This document shows positions 1-11,479 of a stretch of DNA of 64,000 nucleotides, one piece after another. The DNA comes from Lingula anatina (lineage: Eukaryota > Brachiopoda > Lingulata > Lingulida > Lingulidae). Made by a program: the position numbers and the translations under genes. Under the pieces are notes generated by a model. That model had not been told where the DNA came from. It worked only from the letters and a program-made list of their open reading frames with translations, and ran no database searches. The first letter of the stretch is position 1; each line of letters opens with the position of its first letter. The stretch lies in assembly GCF_001039355.2 (NCBI RefSeq), contig NW_019773947.1, forward strand, positions 140,043-204,042, written 5' to 3'.

Positions 1-1770
1 CGGTTCATCAGAAACAAAAAACAAATTATGTAAAGCAATGGAATTATCTGCCCTTTTAACACGGCTGCACCTATTAACTGTTTAATTATTTCGATCCGGC
101 TAGGGCTTGCCTGGCAGTCTCATGTCGCTTTTATTTATAAATAACACTCCCAATAAAAGTATAATTCTTTGCAATGGATATTTTGTCAAACTTTGTTCAA
201 GCGTTTTCAAAAGAACACATGTTACGCGTAGAAAGCATAGGACTTATTTTGGTTGTAAATCTACGTCTTATAAATCGCCAGGGTCTTGCCGAAGGTGTAT
301 CTAAACAGTCGTGTTTGTGTTCTTCTTATCGGTAAATGTTAACTCCCATTTAGAAAGCGTCAGTTTCTAATTTCTCTAGCAATCAAAAAGCCGATTTAAC
401 GAACTTTCCCGCTTTATATCCTTTATACCTCTATTAACCAACAGTAATTGGAGTTCTGATCACTTTTTTCGGCGGTTTTCGGGTTTTAATGATTGCCCTT
501 CTCGTTATCTTTCCCCTTCCGAGCTATAATATCCTAGTGGTTAAAGAGTCAAGCGGATGGAATTACGGCATAAACAAATGTTTCCAATTCCTAGTTTGAT
601 TGTTTACTGTGAGAGCGCGGAACGCACATCGTGCCCCCAACACGGCAACCGTGATGAATGTATATTTTCTTATGGCTCATCAGGAAGCTCATAAAATCTT
701 GCAAAGTGCCATTCGTGATATTTACAGGAATTATTTGTAACATTTCTTTGGCACTTATCTGATAAGAAATTTAACCTAAAATATAATCTTAAAACCCCAT
801 GACAGAACATACATGCACTTAAAACGTGAAGCTTTAAATAATGATTGAAAAACTAATCACCAAGAAATGGTGTCCACAATTCTGCTTTTTTGCCTGTTCA
901 TTTTTATTTCTCATGGCAGAGAAAGACGCCCAACCGTACTTACATCTCTATCCACTGTAGATGTCCATAGGGCCCCTCAAGCTTGAAAATAGTTCACATA
1001 TCATGTTGAATTGAACGTTTTTGCCATCTGGGATTATTTCTGCGTGAAACAGAGATAGCACTTCACTACCGGAAAGAGTTTCATAAGATTGAGCAATAAA
1101 TAAGGATTCTTTCAGATTTTAAGCACTGCTGGGAAATATTCCAATATTCTGAAAGAAAGTACGGTTAATGGTAACTTTGCGACCAATATATAGCCGTCTT
1201 GCTATTTTTTTCTTGAAAATACTCGTATAATGCTAGATGGCTGCGTATATTAAAGAAAAAATATTTCAAAAACAAAACAAGACTACTTGTTCTACCTTTA
1301 TTAACAACTGAGCAAAAATTCTTTAAGTTGCAAACCGTATTGAATTTACATGTTTTAAAAGTTAGATTGAATTTTCTGCTAACATTCAGTTTTTGCCGAA
1401 ACCTTTAGGACCGCATCCAGGGTATTGGATGTTTTTCTACCCACGAAGTGTGTATATTCGCGAAGGGAGATTTTGGGCTGAGTAATCAGGTATTGAAAAT
1501 GACGGACCCGGAGCAATTCAGCAAATTTTTCACGCTGTTCACACTTTAATGAGGCCTTTGCCTACATTTGATGCAAATCAAGGTGCTGTTATTTTAACAA
1601 TGGGTTAGCTTGTAATCATTACCTTCATACTTGATATTTGCTTTGAAATCGAGCGGCTCTTTAAGTAAAATACCAATTTAATTTGTCTTACAAATTAGAA
1701 CCATAGCTACCCATTGCTTTGGCTTGTAAGTTTGCAGTAAAGGTGAAAGTAGCAAACTGCTCGCGACACC

Positions 1771-1783
1771 GTTGCTAGGCAAC
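1771..1783. promoter_or_regulatory. Candidate X-box (RFX site)
   Basis: The 13-mer GTTGCTAGGCAAC is a full palindromic match to the RFX-family X-box. A POU octamer ATGCAAAT lies at 1,571-1,578 and a SOX-like AACAATGG soon after it. Single sites of this length can occur by chance, and no neighbouring gene is visible, so a regulatory role is only inferred. Confidence 0.3.
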
Positions 1784-4700
1784 TAGACTGAATTTACATA
1801 GAGGTGTTTTGCTATAGTTTGGAGAAGCGACGTAGAATTATCCACCGTCTTGCAAGCGGTTAGACCCTGCAAGACGGGGAAATATTTTGGCAATTCCGTT
1901 GATAAATTAAACTATCGACCGACATTTAAAAGCAGGGCGCACTAGTCGTTGGCATTTCCCTGCCGATTAGGAGGGTTTGAGTGCACCTGATTTCAGGCGA
2001 TTGGTCTCTAATTATTGTTAATTAGTATGTTAAGTATGCTCTGATCTCTTTGCGCTTTAGTGTTTTGGACCACACACTGCCCATCAATATCAAATAGAAC
2101 GGAAGCATCTTCATCTCGGCGCATCTGTTCCACGGCAGTGGATCGTTGGGAAACTAGCTACCTATCAACGCCGCGACCATGTGAGCGTTCTTCAAAGACA
2201 TACCATCCCGTGCTATACGCTAGAAATTAATTAATCATATAAATAATCATTTGCACAGAGTTCTTCTGACAGCAGGTGCTTACATACTTACGATATCATA
2301 AGCTGTTTCCATCCCCGAAACACGCAGTTAACAAAAACGTTATATTTTGCTAAAGAGGCTTATTTTCCTCTAATACCTATTTATAATGGAACTAGCTTTC
2401 TGAAAGGGAATTTCTACTGGTGGAAAAAAGAAACAGAAAAAATTCAAATAACCATAAGTCCTTTGGTGCATTTTTTTCTGGTGATGCGCTCGTCTTCACT
2501 GAAAGGTTTATAGGTATTTAATTCGCATTTAAACGATGTTTATTTAAACTTTGAAGCGAGCCCTCTGTGACCATATTCCGGCATCAACATATCTGGAAAA
2601 CTCATTCCGAGATCGATTGATTGTTTTGAAAAGTCTCGGCAAACGAGTGCGGCTCAAAAACGCTACGCCAAAAACGCTACGCGATCAATCAAACGCGTGT
2701 CAAGACAATGAAGTCCTCATCAGTCTTTACAAGGACAAATGAACACTGACCACCGTTCAACTCTGGACAATCAACGATCTTGGACAAATGTAAAGCTGTC
2801 ACTGAGAAATGTTAATAGACCTTTCAGTCTCTGAATGTTTCTGTTGAAAGTATGTGGCGGTTGTGAACTCATTGACTCTATGATGGAACTCGGGATCGAT
2901 GCAAGGTGACATACGCAAATAGACGCCATCCAATTTATTTTCAATAAAAGTGTTTTTCGTCGTTTCCGAAATTTTCTTTTACTCTTTCACGCGAAAAGTG
3001 AGCATTTAGTGTGCCCCAACTTGAATTTCGATCAGTTCCCGATCTTTAAATGTGTCTGTCAACAGTTTGCACTTGTTGATTGGGTGCGTCGCGGGGAAAT
3101 TGTTTGAAGTGCCGTTTTATGAAGACGATGAAAACGATGACACCCGCACCCTGTCCATCAATTGTCAAAGCTGCCCTCAGTAGAAGGAACCCCAATTGAA
3201 CCCAATTCGAGCGGCAAACACACGGGTAAATATTACTTTCTGCTTCACCTGTGTTAATAACATTTACTTCTTTTCTCCTTTTTGCTTGCTAGCTCCGGAA
3301 GATACCTTGGTCCCCGCATTTTTTCTGCGGGGCTTTTGATCACATAACACTAATTTGATTTTTTTATCAAATGAAATTAACAGCGGCACATTGAACCACT
3401 TGTCAAGACTAGGTCGGTTGTCAACAACTACTGCCGAAAACGCATTTACATCGATCAACAAAGCTTGCGTTATTTCCTCTTTTTTATTTCTATGGGCTAT
3501 TATTTGTTGTGTATTTTCCTCACAGTTATGGCTGTTTTCGATAAGTTTGTGATTTGAATTTATAAAATCAAAGTCGAGCAAAGGCCAAATCCACGCGCAA
3601 CTTCTTGACATAAGTGACCAATAAACAAGCGACCCTAATGTCACGTGTCGCTCCCTTTGATGTCGGAACCCGCCGCCTTCCATCTGGCCTATCTCTGCCA
3701 TGCATCTTGGGCACATTCAATGCTCTTATTTGTTGGAACATGGCATCCTTTGACAGTCAGTTTTCGGAGTTTCGCCTTCATTATGACGGCAGCAATAAAC
3801 AGCTTATCAGTTTAAGCAACTCCTGGTTAGCCCATTCAAGTCTATTAAAGCTATTAGTTCGGATCGAGGCCCAACAAAGAGCTACCTAATGAAAAAAGCT
3901 ATATTCAATCTAAATGTAAAATTTGTTGATAAAAGCGGAAGAATGTCAACTGGCAATAGAACCTAACACACCCCTATAGTCGGAGACGCCTTTGTAATTG
4001 AATCAATGGCAATTTAATTATTGTGTTATTACAGATGATTTCATACTTTTATTGGGCAACAAATAGCGTCATTTAATGCGGAAAGGGTGTTTATTTACCA
4101 AAGGGTCTCGTCGATAAGGAACAAGCGCTTTCGGCAAAGCTTCGCGGGGTACGAGCATCGGATCACAATACGACACTGAATTGATTTCAATTTGCAGCGA
4201 ATGCAGATATTAATCTCTATTTGTTAAGATACAACTTGATCATCTGCGCCTACGATAAAAGCGAGGTATGCCAGCAATGTTTAAGGCTATCGAAGCCTAT
4301 TGTTTTTGGTACTTTGTGTCAGATTAGGCGGTCCTTTGGCCGAGGCCGATAGCCATCGCTACTAATATTGTGCCAATAGAGTAACAAAGGCAGTGCCCTT
4401 TGGGAGGCACGGTGTGACGAGGCCCCGGCAGCTGCATGGCAGGCCGCGTAGCCAAGCTGCTCTTTTCAGCACCGATTATTTAAATTTGATAAAGAAAACC
4501 ATTGAATTTTCGAGAAAAGAGCCTGCAAACTGCAAATTAATAATTTTGCACATTGAAAAGGCCGTTCATTTTCAATATTGGTGAGTTTTCACAGTGAATT
4601 ACAAATGGAATTTCAAATTATTCAAATGTTTTGTATGAGTCATGAGTGGGAAAATAATTTTCATGTAGATAAAATGTTAAATGTTATAGTGTTTACGTAA

Positions 4701-5188
4701 ACTATTCATTAAAACCCATATGTTACAGCGTTGTTAATTTAACCTGCGTAAAACTACATCACCAATAAGTAACTAATCGCCTAGCCTCTCTATTTTAAAG
4801 AAAAATGAATTTAAAAAAACGCGTTTATTGCTGCCTGTAATAACTTTCCTCATTTTTTCCCATATATTAACATGTCTTTAAAATTACTTAAGATATATTT
4901 TTTGATAAATTCAGTAAATAATCAAATGAATAAAATAGATTACAACGTAAATAGACACATGATAGATATAAGTGGCTAGATAAAAAAATAAACATATACA
5001 TACACACGTAAACATGAATTTGGTAAAGGAGTCGATTCTCGAATTTACAGTTCATTAGTCAATCTCTTTATATATTTCCCCTTTTTTTGCTGTTCTCTTT
5101 GTTTTTTTCACACCCTTTAATAGTAGGGGCAATAATCTTGGATAAACTCTTCCTTATTATTCCCTAATCAGTAGCCTGTTTCAATTTC

Positions 5189-5189
<1 letters not shown>

Positions 5190-5249
<60 letters not shown>

Positions 5250-5250
5250 T
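5190..5250. repeat. (TTA)n microsatellite
   Basis: About twenty uninterrupted copies of the trinucleotide TTA/ATT occur in gene-free DNA. It is a simple sequence repeat with no other structure. Confidence 0.95.
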
Positions 5251-8200
5251 AGCAGCATATATATTTCAATGTATTCAACGCGCATCATGCAAAATTTCTT
5301 CTTTCAAACTATTAAGAAGCGAGGATAATTTTTCTTAGACGTCTCTCCTGAAGGTGACTATGTAACATCCAGGTTTGAGCACCAGTCTACAGGTGTCGCG
5401 TTATCAGCAACCGCCCAAAAGAAACTGAAGCACATCGGTTGAGTGCAGATCCTAGGGCTGTGCCTTGTAGGTACGGCATTTTATATAGATAGACTTGTTT
5501 TCTACTAGCCTTTCCTAAAGGAACTCTGCAAATCCCCGGAACACGCCGAGAATGCTACCGTTCCCCAGGTGTTTACGTTAATTAATCGATCATTTTCCGA
5601 CACTGTCAACCTTTTGCATTTTAAACAACGAACAACTGACGTTTAATTACCAAGCCATGTATCGTTTTTCGGTTTATTTGCTCGTGCTTTGAGTACCGAT
5701 CATTTTCTGCTCATGAGCGAGACATACCTGGGAAAAAGGTATCCTAAAGTCCAATTTGTCAGAACTCACTGCGGCTTATCATTCGGCCCAGCAAAAAGGT
5801 GGCAAAGATCACATATTTTCAGCAAGCCTATTTAAAATAACACGTTGATAAATCATTTAGCTTCTGAAAGGGCAATTGTTTCCAATTATCACAAACTTTC
5901 CAAACTCGGAGTTGTCGAATGGGGGAAGAACATGAACAGATGTATCGTATAAGGCACGGGCCAATCTTCCCCCAAATTACTCGTTGTTAGCATTCCCCCA
6001 GAGTTTAGAGAAGAAAAAAAAGACAAGAAGAGGTTTATCTGGTATACCAGTCAGTGGGAGGCCTAGGTGTCCATTATATCTGGTAACAACGCATAGGAAA
6101 TGTATCGATCTGTTATATCTACAAAAAACCAAATTGCTATGAGGATCATTCACAAGTAATTTGCACAACGTGACTTTACACAGGCGATTTAATATACATA
6201 ATTTCCTCGATTTTTTTAATCAACACAAAAACGTATTTGTTTTTCCTTCCTTGTGTCGGGAGAGATAAGTTTTCTTTATAGATCTATAGGCGAATCACAT
6301 ACAATTCTCACATCAGATAATACACTTTAGATATACAGTGTATGAATGACCTCGAAATTACTTCAATGGTGAATGAAGATCTTCAAATGTAAATGTCTAT
6401 TAATATAAAGACTGTGTCAGAGAACCTATGAAATATGGTCAGATTAATGGCGAAGTGTGATATTGCCGGATCAGATGTCTGATTTCAGCTTCAATTTCTC
6501 ACAAGCTGACTGTGTGAAAGTCGCAGCTCGAGGTGCAGTGCGTTACGTCCTCTGTTCCACTCCAAGAGACGCATTCGAGTCCTCATGTCACAACTGCCGC
6601 GCCACCTGTCACGATTTCGTCTCGCACATGCCATTGCACCGCACGGCCTGCCGTGAATTATTTTTCAATTATTTTAACGATTTGATATCGCATGTTTTAT
6701 TGCCTCTGCTCACTGAAAAATTGTTTCTCCAGCACCGCTGCTGTTAAAATGATCAAGCTGGCAAATGACTGAAACCAATACTGCTTAGGTGGGATCCTTG
6801 CTGACAGTTCTTAGGCTAGTGTCCTGTAGGTCGTTTAAAGTCTTCAAATATTTTTAAAACTAAGTTTTTATTATTTCCACTTCATTCCCTCAACCACTTT
6901 TCATGTTCTGACACCTTCAATTACTTTTGGTAAACGCACAACTGCTAATAGCGTCAAATCATCACCCGTCGAGCTAGTGTGACGAATGAACAGCATTAGA
7001 GCAGTTATTTTCCTTCTGTTCTAAGCTAAAAAAGATGATTAGGCATTAAAATGATTAAACTAAACTGCAGTTATGGCTCTCAAGCAAACTCTCAGAAGAA
7101 CATCTTAAAAGAAACACACAGCCCTGCTAAATGTATTTAATTGCCATGACGAATACGGACGTGAAAAAAATAAATGAAGTTATGCAGAAAACATACCACA
7201 CATGCGCCTGCCAATGTATGAAAAAAAAAAAAAAAACAAAACAAAACAAGCTGATTTTAAAACCATCGACTAGATAATAAAAATCCATATTAGCTTTATC
7301 AAAATTATCTGAGCACTTATTCAAATTTACCTAAAATGATGTTGCATTTTTTTTCAATGTAAAAGCTGGTGTAACTGGCTGAAATTCACTCGTTTCATCA
7401 TATTTGGGAGTTTGATATCTCTTTACTTTATACATTTCCTCTAGTCTGTTTGATTGACAGAACCATTTTGTTTTTCAATATTCTTTCAGTGTACCATGGC
7501 AGAAGCAACCTAGTCCAATATGCCTTTTCGTTCCACTTCAACACGAGACAAGAACCACAGGTTATTTCGGTAAATAGAGTCAATTTACATTTCCGTTTTG
7601 ATTGCATAAAACCATATATTGCAGGACAATATATAATCAAGTTTTCACGTGCTTTGTTTTGCGTAATACCTGTTCGTTTGAATTTGATTGACCGTTTTCA
7701 CTAGGTGTAATTTGAAATTACTAGAACGAATTAATTGGTTTATCAATCAGTACGCTACTCTACATGTTATGCAGGGGTGTTACGCGCTGTTGCAGTAAAT
7801 TATTTCTTATCTTTGTGGAATCAGAAATTTAATTATCGTATACCTCCTGTTAATAACTTGAGCCGCGACGTTTTTTGTTATTATTTTTTACATTATATTC
7901 TTTTATATTTTTTGGAAAAGAATTTGAAAACTGGCATTTTTCTATGCATAAACATTTTTCTGTTTTTACTTAAAACGACGTGCTTTTATCGCTGTACAAA
8001 ATCAAGGACATTTTTTAAAGCTTTATCTCGGCAAATGGTTTAGCACACAGTTGTGTCTCAATATTCCATTTAAATCTCTCCGCTTTCATTTATAAATTGG
8101 CTGGGCTGGTTTCACCTGTCGTCAAGTAAATAAATTCACTTGTTAAGCGTTGAATTACTGATTAAATCTCCTTTGAATATCTTACGTTCCCCAGTTAACA

Positions 8201-11175
8201 AAGAATCCTCTCGTTATCAGATGTAACTCATTTGAGCGCAAAATATGTTCATGTTTATAAATTTGAATAAAAAACTTTCGCACCTCGGTGTGTGTGCGAA
8301 CAGAGATGGATATGTAGAAATGTTAAAGTACGTGTGAGTATGGGATATTCATTTAATTTGTTTTGTTTTTGTCTGATATCTTTACTGCAATAAAATTATG
8401 GTGTTTCCTGAAGTACACCTTTTTGAGTTCAATGGTGATACGGGAAAATACAATATTTTCTTGTGCTTGCAAGTGGTTATTGCAACGATGATAAGATCTA
8501 ACATTCAGTAATACAAAATTGGTCTCGGTCACTGGAGGACATGGGACATAAAAAGAGCTAGTCTATTTTACGAACGAATCAATGGTTTTCTAACAGCTAA
8601 ACGGCAAAAGAATTCGCCAAACATGAATTATTTAGAGGATTCAAGCAGATAATGAGAGTTAATTTGACAATTTTACAGCGCCTGTAATTTTTCTCGAAAT
8701 GGCTGCCACTAATCTCTTTGGCTATAAACCTTAATAACTTAAACAATTAAAAAGCTACAGAAGTATTTTTACATCATTTTACAGAGGAAATCTTGAAGTT
8801 TTTAAGGATGCATAAATATTAATATCTCTGATGTTGTCATGATGGGTCACAATTTTGCTAAAACTCCACCGACATCCAAGCTTGTCAGCGAGCTGTGTAT
8901 TTGCTACTATGAATTTTTCTCACGTCAAACATCATCCAACATCAAACCGAACGCATGAATTTGAGTAAAAAAGGATGAAAAGTATAATTATGAAACGCAA
9001 TATTATATTAAACTTTTTTTATACTATATCTGATTAACAGCTAAATTATTGTGACAGAACATTCTTGTATTTTAACTTGAATTGTTTTTGATAAACTTAA
9101 GAAAATGCTGTAAAGAATGGAGATGTACCTTTACAAGGTTGTCAGTAAAAAAATTGCAGAAGAATTTGAAACAAGATAAAAAATAGTTGTTGTTTTTTTT
9201 CACATAATCTATTGCATTTTCAATCTAATTTCCTTACATTTCTAACTATTTGGGAAGTTATCAGCACAAAAAGCGTGCTGCAGATATATTCCTGTTCAAC
9301 ATAAATTGTATTAGTAAGATGTGATCGATCCTTGTACAAAATTCCCAATATCATATTCAAGTCTTAATTAATCTGGCATTAGACAATTACCATTGATCTG
9401 AGCATTACCACCTGGTCGAATGAAGGTTAATGTTGTCTTTTTTTTCCAATTCCTGATAGAACAATCAAAGAATGCAAATGAATCCTAATCATTTTTCGTA
9501 CGAACTCCCCATAAACAGCAGTACAAGATGCGGACATTTTCACAATTAGATCAATGTATTCGGTTGTAATGGTCGTCCAACGGACTGGACTCGACAGATG
9601 ATAATATTACAATACCGAGGATCTGTTCATGTCTTTCATTGTTTTTATTAATCAAATCTGAAGTTTACTATGATTCACTTTGCCCTGCGTGCTGCACAAT
9701 TTTTCGTATCCTAAATAAGTTTTAGTTTTTTTATCATCATAAGCAATGGTTTGATTTCTTTGAATCGCTTCTACAGAAAAATGAAGGTAAAAGCTCAAAG
9801 AAATTTTACAAGACGAATCAATTATCACTTAAAAAAGGAAGATATTAAAAACGGATAATATAGCAGAAATCTAGTTAAAATTTCATTTTCAGTGACATCA
9901 AATAAGACATATTGAAGTGCTTCTAGTCGTAAAATTGGAAAGAAAATTTTTTGCCCACACATGTCGTTTTAGTGATGAGTCTCATAAACTGAAGTCATGA
10001 TCGTCCTGAGTGCGATGACCTGTTAACTCATATAGTTGAAACGATAGTAAATGTGCAAGTGCATCTTAAATACATCAAAGTCCCCATCAGGCGAAGAACG
10101 TTATTTCTCATCTTTTAGCATTTTTAAATAATGTAAATAATTAAGACGAATGACCCCTATTCAAGAAACTGTGGATAAATAAATAGTGCTTGGGAAAAAT
10201 AAACTATACGTCGGGTAGTATGTGAGTAAAATGTTTCTTGGACGAAAATCAGCTTGTGCAAAGTGATAAACGTTCTTTTTAATATTGAATTACCCAATTA
10301 CTCATTCACTCTTTTCATTTTTTAAATAATATATTTTATTGGTGTTGAACATCTTTCTTCTTTTGAAATCTTGAAATTACATGCAAGTTTGAAAATTTCA
10401 AAACAGTAGACAAAATGAGTAATAAATTTTGATTTTTTAAAATTGCAAATTTCTCAAAAAACATCTAGATCTAAATAATTTACATTTTGCAAAGCAGATA
10501 AATATAATAGCACGATATTGTCTGAAATAACGTCATTTATCCCGATCCACGAAAACGCCAAGCGATGTCAAGCTATTTGCCCTTGAACAAATTAACCTAC
10601 GGATTGTGTTAGAGAAGCGAAGAATCAGGACGAACTAAATTCACCAAGCCACATCATAACGATAGCCCCTCACACGTCTTCCACACAAATAATGTACCAC
10701 AATGAACGATACGCGGAATTATAATGATATATAATTTCAATTTTTCATTTTCATCTCTTCGATAGTGAATGGAGTTGAAGGTCCACTAAGTGTGACTGGG
10801 GGAAATAAAGAATATAAAACACATTCAGGTATATTATACTTTAATTACCATATAAGTTTAACTTTATAATCATAAACTCACTAAGACGTAGTATTTTTAC
10901 TTGAACCATACGTAGATCGGTCAGTACTGTAAAAAGATTTGCCTAGGAAGAATTGATCATTTCATTTTACTATGATGCGTTTATGGGTTCTTAACAATGT
11001 CAAATATTGGCACAATTCAAAGCAATAAGTGTTATACCTGCATATTAAAAGAGAACTTTTAAAATATAATAAACATGTAAATGAGATAAAAAGCACAACT
11101 CTGGAGTATAGAATCCATCATACAGTTTGTTTACCGTAAGGGTCCAACGATGCCAGCCAGTGTTAGACTCACTTC

Positions 11176-11213
11176 ATCAGCTGTACACCTTGAATTTTAG
11201 TGTACAGCATCAT
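11176..11213 (-). promoter_or_regulatory. SECIS element in the 3' UTR
   Basis: The transcript reads AUGAU, then GCUGUACAC, an 11-nt apical loop containing AAAA, then GUGUACAGC, then UGAU. The nine-base stem is perfectly complementary. The two UGAU strands form the non-Watson-Crick quartet (U-U, G-A, A-G, U-U) expected of a eukaryotic SECIS, and an unpaired A precedes the 5' quartet strand. The As lie ten bases beyond the quartet, at the start of the apical loop, as in a type I (open loop) SECIS. The core begins about 285 nt after the UGA and about 265 nt after the TAA, a normal distance. No AATAAA lies between the stop and the hairpin. Confidence 0.85.
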
Positions 11214-11479
11214 TACAGAAATCCCACAGACTGGTATCAGAACCTATGTTCTCAGTCTCAAAGGAGAACAAAGCCAGCAGCCTAGCATCTGCATTGAATA
11301 CCTGCAAGTTTCCGCCCATCATGTCCGTGTCCTCTGACAGTGTAATTGCAATGTCATTTCTAATGAATATGAGGTTTCCCCCTAGAGCACACATGAGTGC
11401 GCTGCAAAATTCTGGAAAATTGTGACTCTTTTGCTTTGCTTGAGCAGAATCGTTGGCTTGCAGTAATCTGGTGCAGATA

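Larger units (their letters stand above)
1..11175. other. Gene-free 11-kb stretch
   Basis: I find no coding exon I can support here. The open frames are short, lack family similarity and do not join through plausible splice sites. The base composition is AT-rich, with a few islands richer in GC (near 4,390-4,470 and 6,520-6,650) that could be conserved non-coding DNA. Visible items are a (TTA)n microsatellite at 5,190-5,250 and a perfect RFX-type X-box at 1,771-1,783. The stretch lies beyond the 3' end of the radical SAM gene. It could be an intergenic regulatory region or the intron of a gene whose exons lie outside the window. Confidence 0.5.

Noticed and set aside
3264-3716. 150-codon minus-strand open frame
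   Set aside because: No domain, no plausible splice partners and a composition like translated non-coding DNA.
7735-8043. 102-codon open frame with hydrophobic stretches
   Set aside because: AT-rich, Phe/Leu/Tyr-rich translation typical of random T-rich DNA; no conserved motif or splice context.
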